Source: a virus | Length of the DNA stretch: 20,987 nucleotides | Virus record (IMG/VR): IMGVR_UViG_3300010883_000625 | Location: 1 to 20,987 of that record | Direction: 5' to 3' (one strand) | Shown: positions 1 through 4,798 of the stretch, in pieces | Position numbering within the stretch: position 1 is the first letter of the stretch | Layout of the letters: each line of letters starts with the position of its first letter | The notes under the pieces: model-generated | What the model saw: the letters and a program-made list of their open reading frames with translations, nothing else | Told to the model about the DNA's origin: nothing | Database searches by the model: none | Translations under genes and position numbers: made by a program

Positions 1-17
1 GTTTCTAAATGGTTCAT
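1..17 (-). CDS. 5' end of a small gene cut by the window edge
   Basis: An ATG at 17-15 is preceded on the minus strand by AAAAGGA and a short A-rich spacer, a good ribosome binding site, and opens a frame MNHLE... that runs off the window. The same leader and the same first three residues (MNH) precede the 57-aa gene at 220-47, so this is probably a related small gene. Nothing more can be said from five codons. Confidence 0.5.
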
Positions 18-51
18 GATGTTTTTTCCTTTTGTTTACGTTTAGATTACT
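11..51. repeat. Direct repeat copy 1: gene leader with RBS and start codon
   Basis: Positions 11-22 and 28-51 are identical to 214-225 and 228-251; the only difference is a 5-nt versus 2-nt spacer between the two blocks. On the minus strand the unit carries the ribosome binding site, the ATG and the codons for MNH. This copy also contains the stop codon (47-49) of the upstream 57-aa gene. Confidence 0.9.
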
Positions 52-220
52 TAATGATTGTGAATAATGGGTAATATAAAGTGATAATTAAGAACATACC
101 ACTAAACATGAATAAGCTAAATGATAAACCTATCAAGCCTATTGATGCGATATAAATAGATAAAGGTAATGAGATAATAAAGATAATCATTGCGATTATA
201 AGAGTAGTTGTATGGTTCAT
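47..220 (-). CDS. 57-aa hydrophobic membrane protein, unknown function
   Basis: The frame is 58 codons with ATG at 220-218 and TAA at 49-47, preceded by AAAGGTGAC about 7 nt upstream. The product starts MNHTTTLIIA and is almost entirely Ile, Leu, Phe and Ser, with two likely transmembrane stretches (about residues 7-31 and 33-54) and a short tail ending in IIK. It is the first gene after the long noncoding region and the two sigma70-like promoters at 319-346 and 270-299, so it would sit at the start of the early region. I do not recognise the family. A small inner-membrane host-takeover or exclusion protein is possible, but that is a guess from position and hydrophobicity. Confidence 0.65.
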   Translation of the reverse strand: MNHTTTLIIAMIIFIISLPLSIYIASIGLIGLSFSLFMFSGMFLIITLYYPLFTIIK

Positions 221-251
221 GATGTCACCTTTTGTTTACGTTTAGATTACT
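214..251. repeat. Direct repeat copy 2: gene leader with RBS and start codon
   Basis: This is the second copy of the unit at 11-51 and lies directly in front of the 57-aa gene. The 24-nt block 228-251 and the 12-nt block 214-225 are exact matches to copy 1. The two copies are about 200 bp apart, which suggests tandem duplication of a leader-plus-small-gene unit or recombination at a conserved leader. Confidence 0.9.
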
Positions 252-269
252 ATTGTTTTCTTATTAAGA

Positions 270-299
270 ACCCTACCACGATATATATTTTTATGTCAA
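270..299 (-). promoter_or_regulatory. Sigma70-like promoter with extended -10
   Basis: On the minus strand a perfect TTGACA (299-294) is followed after 18 nt by TAGGGT (275-270), immediately preceded by TGG, which fits an extended -10 (TGN). The spacer is A/T-rich (AAAAATATATAT). The site lies about 50 nt upstream of the 57-aa gene. The -10 hexamer matches consensus at only 3 of 6 positions, so the call rests on the perfect -35, the TGN extension and the location. Confidence 0.5.
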
Positions 300-318
300 G
301 CAATTTGAAAAAAACAGT

Positions 319-346
319 ATTACAAGGGTTCACGTCCGTGTTCCAA
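319..346 (-). promoter_or_regulatory. Second sigma70-like promoter with a dyad in its spacer
   Basis: On the minus strand TTGGAA (346-341) and TGTAAT (324-319) are separated by 16 nt, matching consensus at 4/6 and 5/6 positions. An imperfect dyad GGAACACG-GA-CGTGAACC (344-327) covers the spacer and the edge of the -35, where an operator could sit. It is upstream of the other promoter and points the same way. Confidence 0.35.
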
Positions 347-377
347 TTATTTCAAATCGCATAGCATCGCATGGTTC

Positions 378-431
378 AACGTATTGATCTAGAACCCTAA
401 TCATATCGCATCAATTTGTAATCAATACGTT
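378..431. repeat. Perfect 11-bp inverted repeat, 32-nt spacer
   Basis: AACGTATTGAT at 378-388 is the exact reverse complement of 421-431. The spacer contains AGAACCCTA (391-399), which also occurs at 267-275 over the -10 of the downstream promoter candidate. It could be a paired protein-binding site or a long-loop hairpin. There is no T-run at either edge to make it a simple terminator. Confidence 0.7.
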
Positions 432-443
432 TTCTCACAGAGG

Positions 444-468
444 AAAAACTGGCCTATGCGCCCGGCAG
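444..468 (-). terminator. Possible rho-independent terminator
   Basis: Read on the minus strand, CTGCC pairs with GG-CAG across a 9-nt loop with one bulged C (468-449), followed directly by TTTTT (448-444). It lies downstream of all late genes and upstream of the early promoter candidates, where a terminator would be sensible. The stem is short and bulged. Confidence 0.35.
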
Positions 469-473
469 CAATC

Positions 474-510
474 GGGGGTGGCACGGGGGGATTCTAAATG
501 TAGCTGGGGG
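474..510 (+). other. Cluster of three long G-runs
   Basis: The plus strand carries G5 (474-478), G6 (485-490) and G5 (506-510) within 37 nt, unlike the A/T-rich DNA on either side. Three runs are one short of a standard four-run intramolecular quadruplex. The minus-strand transcript would be correspondingly C-rich. Confidence 0.7.
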
Positions 511-560
511 CAGACATCACCTTACGAATCTTAGGCAATTTTTGAAGACGCGTATAGACA

Positions 561-624
561 CGTACAGAGGCGATAAGCATAACGGAGAGTAACACTCCGC
601 ATCATTGCTTAAAGTCTCTGTACG
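561..624 (-). other. 64-nt nested hairpin downstream of the endolysin gene
   Basis: Three coaxial stems are visible: 561-571 with 614-624 (11 pairs, one G-U), 574-579 with 606-611 (6 pairs) and 583-587 with 595-599 (5 pairs, 7-nt loop). They are separated by a 2x2 internal loop and a small asymmetric loop. There is no T-run after it on either strand, so it is not a typical intrinsic terminator. A structured 3' UTR, processing site, packaging or replication signal, or small RNA are all possible. Confidence 0.6.
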
Positions 625-651
625 AGCCTTACAGACGCTCTTAACGTCTAG

Positions 652-1056
652 TTATGACTTACTATCAAAGCTAACTTTAGGATACTCATTCCACGGTAGT
701 TGAAAGTGTGGCCCATCAGGAAAAGACTTCCATCCACCACCCCACTCAACGGGAATTCCTAACTCTTCAGACGCTGATTTGAAAGCGTCGTGTATCTTCT
801 CGTACAATGGCATCTCCCATCGGGCGATACCGCCGACATACGCGAAGACATCTACTGCATGACCTGAGAGGTGTCTACTATTTAACGTAGTAGTGACCCC
901 TTTAGCGAGATACTCTTTCTGAGTCTCTAGAGATCGTAGTCCTTCAGACACTCCAAAGTCTATTTCTGTAGTTTGGATCGCCCTATAGACAATCTTTACG
1001 AGATCGGTGTGTACTCCTATGAGTTTGTCACATGATCGGTCACTTAGTTGGTACAT
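652..1056 (-). CDS. Endolysin, M15-type zinc peptidase (L-Ala-D-Glu or D,D-peptidase)
   Basis: The 134-aa product carries the M15 zinc signature SxHxxGxAxD (S60, H62, G65, A67, D69) and a second ligand motif PHFQL (H117), preceded by E104 in EWGGGW, the usual position of the catalytic glutamate. The N-terminal part contains SEGLRS, matching the (S)EGxRS motif of VanY/Ply-type peptidases. Members of this family cut peptide bonds in peptidoglycan and serve as phage endolysins. No signal peptide is visible, so release would need a holin, probably the product of 4789-4403. The start at 1056 has GGGAG about 5 nt upstream. The gene is downstream of the large terminase, apart from the other lysis candidates. 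T7 instead uses an amidase (gp3.5) encoded elsewhere. Bond specificity cannot be read from sequence. Confidence 0.88.
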   Translation of the reverse strand: MYQLSDRSCDKLIGVHTDLVKIVYRAIQTTEIDFGVSEGLRSLETQKEYLAKGVTTTLNSRHLSGHAVDVFAYVGGIARWEMPLYEKIHDAFKSASEELGIPVEWGGGWKSFPDGPHFQLPWNEYPKVSFDSKS

Positions 1057-1105
1057 TACTTCTCCCTATTATTTCTAACGCTCTTACGTAGATCATTCCT
1101 ATCAT
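1040..1105 (-). CDS. Possible 21-codon leader ORF overlapping the endolysin start
   Basis: Just after the large-terminase stop there is a strong ribosome binding site (AAGGAGACATAT, T7 gene-10-like) and an ATG at 1105-1103. The frame is MIGMIYVRALEIIGRSNVPTK, ending at TGA 1042-1040, 17 nt into the endolysin gene in another frame. The endolysin has its own GGGAG. The mini-ORF could couple translation of the endolysin to the terminase, or the strong site may be a remnant of a lost gene. The peptide is too short to judge by composition. Confidence 0.35.
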   Translation of the reverse strand: MIGMIYVRALEIIGRSNVPTK

Positions 1106-1121
1106 ATATGTCTCCTTCTGG

Positions 1122-2981
1122 TTATAAACTAGTGCGATCAGACATCCATACTTCCGTATGAACCCCATCTCTACTGCGACCACGTAGTCCAAGCTTACCG
1201 CCTGACTCGTGCCAATTCACAAAGTCTTCCATTTCTTCGTCAAGACGTTGTTGAACCACTCCACGTGCAGCCTCATGTACATCCTGACCCATAGATCGCT
1301 GATAATGAGCAACTGCTCCAGCTAATGCATCTAATCGGTCATCGTGTTTTAACGATCCCCGGTCTCTGGTGACGTGGGATAGTTGATATAGTAGAGAGAA
1401 TCGATGATCTTCAGCGCGTGACTCACGTCTCGCTAAGTCCTCATCGATAACTAAACGATGTTGAGCCATTACGGGTTCTAATGTGTCAATGATACGTAGT
1501 TCCTTTTGACCTTTCGCCCATTCCGATTCCTTAACAGTACAACCACCCGCCCATACTTTAGATAAGATAGGTTGAAACGCGGTAACCCACATGCCTTGTC
1601 CAAAGTTCGGCTCGACTTCAATGGTCTGTACGTCATACTTCTTAGCATCTAAAGCAATCTGTGTCATAGCTTGCGCCGGGTCGGCAGCAAAGCCACCAAC
1701 GTGCAGTAGATACATGATACCGTTCAGTACACCAAGGATTGCCCATGCCGTTTCATCAGCACCGCGACCCGCTGGATCAACAAAGAGGACTTTTGACTCA
1801 TACTTTTCCCATTCGCTATCTAAAAAGAGCGGACGTAAGAAGTGATCGCCGGAGAACCCTAAGTTTGGTATGTCTTTGACGTAGTTGTTCTTGTCGTTGT
1901 GTCTTCCCCATTGCACAGTTAGTGGTGCTTTTAATGGATTGCATGACATAACGATCAGGTCGTGTTGTTTCAATGGGTAACGCTCTGCATCACTCAACGA
2001 TGTATCCAACATGTACTGCAACGCGAACGATGCTCGACCTTTAGATTCAATTTTCAGTAACTCTTGCTCACCAAAACGACTGTCAGTAGTTTGACCATAG
2101 GACGTTTCCTCTTTGTCAAACATTTGACGTAAGTATGGTGCAAGAATGTTCACCTCTTCACCCGTTTGAGTGTCGGTGATTATGTAATTCTTTAACTTAT
2201 CAACGGTGGGATATCTAACCGGTATTGTAAAACACCTAAAGCCCATCTCTGATACTAGTTTGTTGTACACAGACTCTTCCGTCTGTGGTGTTCCTAAGAG
2301 AATAATGTCTCCCTTACCATGTTCTGTTTTAGTAATAGGTACAAAGTCAGACTGAATGATACGTACAATCCTACTACGTGCCTCTTCAGTTAAACTATTA
2401 CGTTCAACTTCGATATCATCCGCAACTAATAGAGTCGCACGTGATCCCGTGATCTGCCCGGTGATACCTCTGGCTGCTACACTATATGATTGTGACAATG
2501 AACCACCGGCTACATCGAATTGATCAGCCATGTCACGTCGTGTTGCTCCGGACTCACGTTTACCATCCAACAACCATTGGACAATCTCCATAGATTCTAA
2601 GATACCTTTGGTCTGAGCAACGAACTCTTTAGCTTTAGAACCCGTAGCAGACACAACGAGTATCTTCTCGTCCCTAGGATTACGCATTAGACGCCATATA
2701 GCGTACGCTGACGTGATGTAAGACTTACCTAGTGAACGGAAACACCTAATGATGTCTTCACGTGGCTGGTAAGGGTCTATGGTCTTCTTATCTTCTGATG
2801 TATCTACACCGAATTGTAGTCGATGTGCTATTTGATATTGTGCCGGAGTCGGGTCAGGTAGACCTAGATGTTTCCATGCGATAAACAAGAAGTTTCTAAA
2901 GTCTTCAAATGCCCCATGAACTTCTACCGGGAACGTTTGTACCCAATGAGGTTCTCCCTCTAACATTAAAGGTTTTAACAT
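1122..2981 (-). CDS. Terminase large subunit (T7 gp19-like DNA maturase B)
   Basis: The 619-aa product is the DNA-packaging motor ATPase and nuclease. Walker A is RSLGKS (residues 82-87 within CFRSLGKSYIT), Walker B is LLVADDIE (184-191), and LLGTPQ (228-233) is the coupling motif. The RNase H-like nuclease half shows VDPAGRG (D402), VEPNFGQG (E456) and HDDRLDAL (D547, D548, D551). T7 gp19 is 586 aa, so length and motif order fit. I place the start at 2981, where AGGAG lies about 6 nt upstream. A longer frame begins at 3068, but its ATG lies inside the tRNA-Pro gene and its extra 29 residues have no family character. The small terminase lies upstream, separated by an 87-aa gene and two tRNA genes. 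The C-terminal tail after about residue 565 is variable and acidic. Confidence 0.95.
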   Translation of the reverse strand: MLKPLMLEGEPHWVQTFPVEVHGAFEDFRNFLFIAWKHLGLPDPTPAQYQIAHRLQFGVDTSEDKKTIDPYQPREDIIRCFRSLGKSYITSAYAIWRLMRNPRDEKILVVSATGSKAKEFVAQTKGILESMEIVQWLLDGKRESGATRRDMADQFDVAGGSLSQSYSVAARGITGQITGSRATLLVADDIEVERNSLTEEARSRIVRIIQSDFVPITKTEHGKGDIILLGTPQTEESVYNKLVSEMGFRCFTIPVRYPTVDKLKNYIITDTQTGEEVNILAPYLRQMFDKEETSYGQTTDSRFGEQELLKIESKGRASFALQYMLDTSLSDAERYPLKQHDLIVMSCNPLKAPLTVQWGRHNDKNNYVKDIPNLGFSGDHFLRPLFLDSEWEKYESKVLFVDPAGRGADETAWAILGVLNGIMYLLHVGGFAADPAQAMTQIALDAKKYDVQTIEVEPNFGQGMWVTAFQPILSKVWAGGCTVKESEWAKGQKELRIIDTLEPVMAQHRLVIDEDLARRESRAEDHRFSLLYQLSHVTRDRGSLKHDDRLDALAGAVAHYQRSMGQDVHEAARGVVQQRLDEEMEDFVNWHESGGKLGLRGRSRDGVHTEVWMSDRTSL

Positions 2982-3041
2982 ATCGTCTCCTATACGTATA
3001 GTATATACAAAGGGGGGGTCTGGGCATAAGCACCCTCTAAT

Positions 3042-3118
3042 TGGTCGGAGATGCTGGATTCGAACCAACGACCCTTCGCTCCCAAAGCGAATGCGCTACC
3101 AGACTGCGCCAATCTCCG
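3042..3118 (-). tRNA. tRNA-Pro (anticodon TGG), CCA encoded
   Basis: The full 77-nt cloverleaf can be folded by eye: acceptor CGGAGAT/ATCTCCG, D stem GCGC/GCGC, anticodon stem TTCGC/GCGAA with loop TTTGGGA (anticodon TGG), 5-nt variable loop, T stem GTTGG/CCAGC (one G-U) with loop TTCGAAT, discriminator A, and an encoded 3' CCA. It follows tRNA-Arg after only 3 nt, so both are presumably processed from one transcript. No separate promoter is visible. Confidence 0.97.
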
Positions 3119-3121
3119 TTT

Positions 3122-3198
3122 TGGTGCGCCCGAAGAGATTCGAACTCCTGACATCTAGTTTCGTAGACTAGCACTCTATCCGGCTGAGTTACGGGCGC
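3122..3198 (-). tRNA. tRNA-Arg (anticodon ACG), CCA encoded
   Basis: The 77-nt cloverleaf folds as acceptor GCGCCCG/CGGGCGC, D stem ACTC/GAGT, anticodon stem CTAGT/ACTAG with loop CTACGAA (anticodon ACG, normally A34 to inosine), T stem AGGAG/CTCTT (one G-U) with loop TTCGAAT, discriminator A, and encoded CCA. It begins 5 nt after the stop codon of the 87-aa gene, so the pair sits inside the packaging-gene transcript. Confidence 0.97.
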
Positions 3199-3203
3199 AT
3201 TGT

Positions 3204-3467
3204 TTAAGTGTATTGGCGTTTGCCTATCCGTAAATAACCTTCGATGCTTGTCTTAGGGTCAGGAGCGTCTGATTGCAACATACTTGCTGCACTATCAATT
3301 TTCATTTTTGTTTTCATCTTTTTCTTTTTCTGCTGAGAAATTTGTTTTGCAGTTAAAAGTAAATCACTTTTTGCTTTAGCTGCAGCCTCAACTTTAAGTG
3401 GATCAGTTGGTCGCCTCATTGTGTTAGGCGTTGATTGAGAATTTGCTAATCCAGATGTTATTGCCAT
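3204..3467 (-). CDS. 87-aa lysine-rich protein of unknown function
   Basis: The gene has AGGAG about 8 nt before the ATG at 3467, and its first 10 nt overlap the end of the small terminase, so translation is probably coupled. The product has a polar N-terminus with Ser, Asn and Thr, an alanine/lysine-rich probable helix (about residues 26-45), a very basic stretch QQKKKKMKTKMK (about 45-56) and a C-terminus GYLRIGKRQYT. I see no membrane segment and no known domain. Its place between the two terminase genes suggests a packaging or nucleic-acid-binding accessory, but this is inference from position and charge only. Confidence 0.75.
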   Translation of the reverse strand: MAITSGLANSQSTPNTMRRPTDPLKVEAAAKAKSDLLLTAKQISQQKKKKMKTKMKIDSAASMLQSDAPDPKTSIEGYLRIGKRQYT

Positions 3468-3697
3468 TTATCATTCTCCTTTGTCGGTACTTCAAAAGGC
3501 ATCACCTTTCCATATTTTTCCAAGCTTGCTGAAATTTTCTTAGCGGTTGGGAGGTCTTCAACTTCTTCAAACGGTGGAAATGTTTTTAAGAAATTAGTTA
3601 CTGCGGACACCATTGATGGCGATAGTTCATCATCATTGATAATAATTTTTTTTAGACGTTTGTATAACTCGTCTCTTAATTCAGCGGTATCTTTCAT
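3458..3697 (-). CDS. Terminase small subunit (T7 gp18-like DNA maturase A)
   Basis: The 79-aa product (T7 gp18 is 89 aa) is small and helical, with ELRDELYKRLKKI followed by DDELSPSMVSAVTNFLKTFPP. That resembles T7 gp18, where a DDERRSPQLYNAINKLL helix follows an N-terminal helix. This subunit recognises concatemer DNA and works with the large terminase. I chose ATG 3697, one nucleotide after the upstream stop and with AAAGGG about 7 nt upstream. A frame extending to 3754 adds 19 residues (MQKQKQVNQ...), but these overlap the C-terminus of the 38-aa gene and look like an out-of-frame reading of it. The assignment rests on length, this short similarity and gene order. Confidence 0.75.
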   Translation of the reverse strand: MKDTAELRDELYKRLKKIIINDDELSPSMVSAVTNFLKTFPPFEEVEDLPTAKKISASLEKYGKVMPFEVPTKENDKWQ

Positions 3698-3698
3698 T

Positions 3699-3815
3699 TT
3701 AATACCCTTTTTTCTTTGTAGTTGGTTTTGATTTACTTGCTTTTGCTTTTGCAATTTTAGCTTGGGCTTTCCCTTTTGGCGTATAAGGATACGCTTTACT
3801 TCCCACTTTTGGCAT
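3699..3815 (-). CDS. 38-aa basic protein (PKVG...YTPKGKA type)
   Basis: The frame starts at ATG 3815 with AGGAG 8 nt upstream and ends at TAA 3701-3699. The product begins MPKVGSKAYPYTPKGKA, continues with alternating Lys and Ala (KIAKAKASKSK) and ends TTKKKGY. Tiny proteins with the same PKVG-x-K-x-YPYTxKGKA opening are, from memory, common in marine podoviruses and cyanophages; their function is unknown to me. Lysine richness suggests DNA or RNA binding. Its start overlaps the 41-aa membrane-protein gene by 20 nt, and its final AAAAAAGGG codons serve as the ribosome binding site of the small terminase one nucleotide downstream. Confidence 0.8.
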   Translation of the reverse strand: MPKVGSKAYPYTPKGKAQAKIAKAKASKSKPTTKKKGY

Positions 3816-3921
3816 CTTGATTTCTCCTATAAACAATATTAATTGCGGTATTCATAAACACGGCAATCATGGTTAATGTCTGCATAAACAGACCAATGAT
3901 TCCAATTACTTCTAAATCCAT
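3796..3921 (-). CDS. 41-aa single-pass membrane protein
   Basis: The frame from ATG 3921 to TAA 3798-3796 encodes MDLEVIGIIGLFMQTLTMIAVF followed by NTAINIVYRRNQDAKSGK. Residues 5-30 form one hydrophobic segment followed by an Arg/Lys-rich tail, as in an N-out/C-in membrane peptide. The ribosome binding site is weak: GGAG is about 15 nt upstream and GAAG about 4 nt. Expression may therefore depend on coupling to the DUF1289 gene, which ends 6 nt earlier. Its 3' end overlaps the 38-aa gene and contains that gene's AGGAG. It could be a small lysis or envelope protein; the family is unknown. Confidence 0.6.
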   Translation of the reverse strand: MDLEVIGIIGLFMQTLTMIAVFMNTAINIVYRRNQDAKSGK

Positions 3922-3927
3922 TCGACT

Positions 3928-4086
3928 TCAACTTACTCCTTTAGTTTTAATTTCGCCATACAATTTTTGCCATTCTTTAGTGGTGTCTTTGTTGTACGCG
4001 TCTTTGATCTGCTGGATAGTCCGAAAACACCCTAGGCATATCCCTTGGTCGTTGAGACGACAAATGCCTACACAAGGTGTGTTCAT
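3928..4086 (-). CDS. DUF1289-family small cysteine protein
   Basis: The 52-aa product opens MNTPCVGICRLNDQGICLGC. The four cysteines (C5, C9, C17, C20; C-x3-C-x7-C-x2-C), the PCVGICRL opening and the following FRTIQQI are the hallmark of DUF1289, a family of short proteins of unknown function in proteobacteria with a presumed metal or Fe-S cluster site. The family's usual later Trp is present (W39 in KEWQKL). The ATG at 4086 directly abuts the stop codon (4089-4087) of the upstream 43-aa gene in the same frame. The upstream G-rich tail AAGGGGGC supplies the ribosome binding site. In a phage this is likely acquired from a bacterial host. No function is assigned. Confidence 0.85.
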   Translation of the reverse strand: MNTPCVGICRLNDQGICLGCFRTIQQIKDAYNKDTTKEWQKLYGEIKTKGVS

Positions 4087-4218
4087 CTATGCCCCCTTTT
4101 TTTTCTTCGGGAAACCCGCTTTCATATTTGAATAAGCCTTCTTAGTAACTGTTGACTTTGCTTTAGTACGAGATGTCCCCGCCTTCTTTCGTGCATTAAT
4201 ATTTTTATAAAGACTCAT
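4087..4218 (-). CDS. 43-aa basic protein (MSLY...INARKKAGTSR type)
   Basis: The frame from ATG 4218 to TAG 4089-4087 encodes MSLYKNINARKKAGTSRTKA, then KSTVTKKAYSNMKAGFPKKKKGA. Small proteins with the pattern MSLYxNINxRKKAGTSRxK...STVxxKAYxNMKxGF recur, from memory, in marine phages near lysis and packaging genes, but have no assigned role. The protein is strongly basic with no membrane segment. It begins 2 nt after the 60-aa gene. Its own last codons (AAA AAA AAG GGG) are the ribosome binding site for the DUF1289 gene. Confidence 0.8.
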   Translation of the reverse strand: MSLYKNINARKKAGTSRTKAKSTVTKKAYSNMKAGFPKKKKGA

Positions 4219-4220
4219 AC

Positions 4221-4403
4221 TTATCCCTTTTTTCTTGGTTTACAATACGCGGTTATTTGTAAATTTGCACCTTCTTTTTGTGGTATAGAAGGTTGTTTAT
4301 TTAATCGTTCAGCAAAGTACAAACATCTATCGATGTCTTCAAAAGTTTGTGTTTGATCTATGACACGTAATCCCATCATAAACACAAGCACAAATTCAAT
4401 CAT
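4221..4403 (-). CDS. 60-aa protein with hydrophobic N-terminus, unknown function
   Basis: The product starts MIEFVLVFMMGLRVIDQTQT, a short hydrophobic helix or signal-like segment, and continues FEDIDRCLYFAERLNKQP, then ITAYCKPRKKG. Two cysteines (C27, C54) could form a disulphide if it is exported. The ATG at 4403 shares one base with the stop of the upstream holin-like gene (TAATG), so expression is translationally coupled. I recall near-identical small proteins in marine podoviruses but no function for them. Its last codons AGA AAA AAG GGA form both a ribosome binding site for the next gene and an A-AAA-AAG slippery heptamer in phase. Confidence 0.8.
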   Translation of the reverse strand: MIEFVLVFMMGLRVIDQTQTFEDIDRCLYFAERLNKQPSIPQKEGANLQITAYCKPRKKG

Positions 4404-4789
4404 TACCCTTTCCTTCCAAACATTTTAGTTGCACCTTTGATTCCAAACGATGCAGAAACAATTACTCCTAAAGTATATTTATACCAATCAGGAGTTAATG
4501 CCAAAGCTTGGAAGCCTCTCTCAACGTACTCAACAGTAAAAGGAATAAAGCATAGTAAAAGTGGAATGCTGAACAAAATTGTTAAATATTCGTCCTTCCA
4601 ACTTTCGCGAGAACCTTTAACGGCTTCCACGTCCCAAGCAATCTCCCCGGTAATTTGTTTTTCCATGACAGAAGTTTCAGCTTCAATCTTCACCAAAGCT
4701 TGTTTAGCTTTAGCTTTCTTAGTGTCTACGTAGCCCTCAATGGCACTACTTGCGACACCGAATAAACCTTTCAGTACTAAGCCAATCAT
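4403..4789 (-). CDS. Probable holin, 3-TM type (GTA_holin_3TM-like)
   Basis: The 128-aa product has three hydrophobic segments: residues 1-18, 68-86 (YLTILFSIPLLLCFIPFTV) and 104-118. Between the first and second lies a charged helix with EAVKGSRESWKDEYLT. The SW-x-DEY-x-T...SIPL...FIPF...P-x-WY layout is what I associate with the 3-TM holin family first described in gene-transfer agents. Holins permeabilise the inner membrane at a set time and release the endolysin, here presumably the M15 peptidase at 1056-652. AAGGAG lies about 7 nt before the ATG. The gene is 9 nt from the 155-aa gene and overlaps the 60-aa gene by one base. The holin call is by motif memory and context. Confidence 0.7.
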   Translation of the reverse strand: MIGLVLKGLFGVASSAIEGYVDTKKAKAKQALVKIEAETSVMEKQITGEIAWDVEAVKGSRESWKDEYLTILFSIPLLLCFIPFTVEYVERGFQALALTPDWYKYTLGVIVSASFGIKGATKMFGRKG

Positions 4790-4798
4790 ATCGTCTCC

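Larger units (their letters stand above)
221..651. other. 431-bp noncoding region between the late and presumed early genes
   Basis: I found no supportable gene on either strand. The stretch holds, in minus-strand order, a small hairpin just after the endolysin stop (633-637 with 645-649), a large nested hairpin (561-624), three G-runs (474-510), a possible terminator (444-468), an 11-bp inverted repeat (378-388 with 421-431) and two promoter-like sites (319-346, 270-299). In T7-like genomes the concatemer junction, terminal repeat and early host promoters lie between the last late gene and the first early gene. This is the equivalent position here if the sequence was assembled across the genome ends. 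Confidence 0.7.

Noticed and set aside
221-651. CRISPR-like or T7-type phage promoter array in the noncoding region
   Set aside because: No regularly spaced identical repeats are present. I found no conserved ~20-bp single-subunit polymerase promoter shared with the other gaps in the window.
2982-3068. Longer large-terminase start at 3068 adding 29 residues
   Set aside because: That ATG lies within the tRNA-Pro gene and the added residues have no family similarity. ATG 2981 has a well-placed AGGAG.
3698-3754. Longer small-terminase start at 3754 adding 19 residues
   Set aside because: The extension is an out-of-frame reading of the 38-aa lysine-rich gene. ATG 3697 has its own ribosome binding site and follows that gene by one nucleotide.
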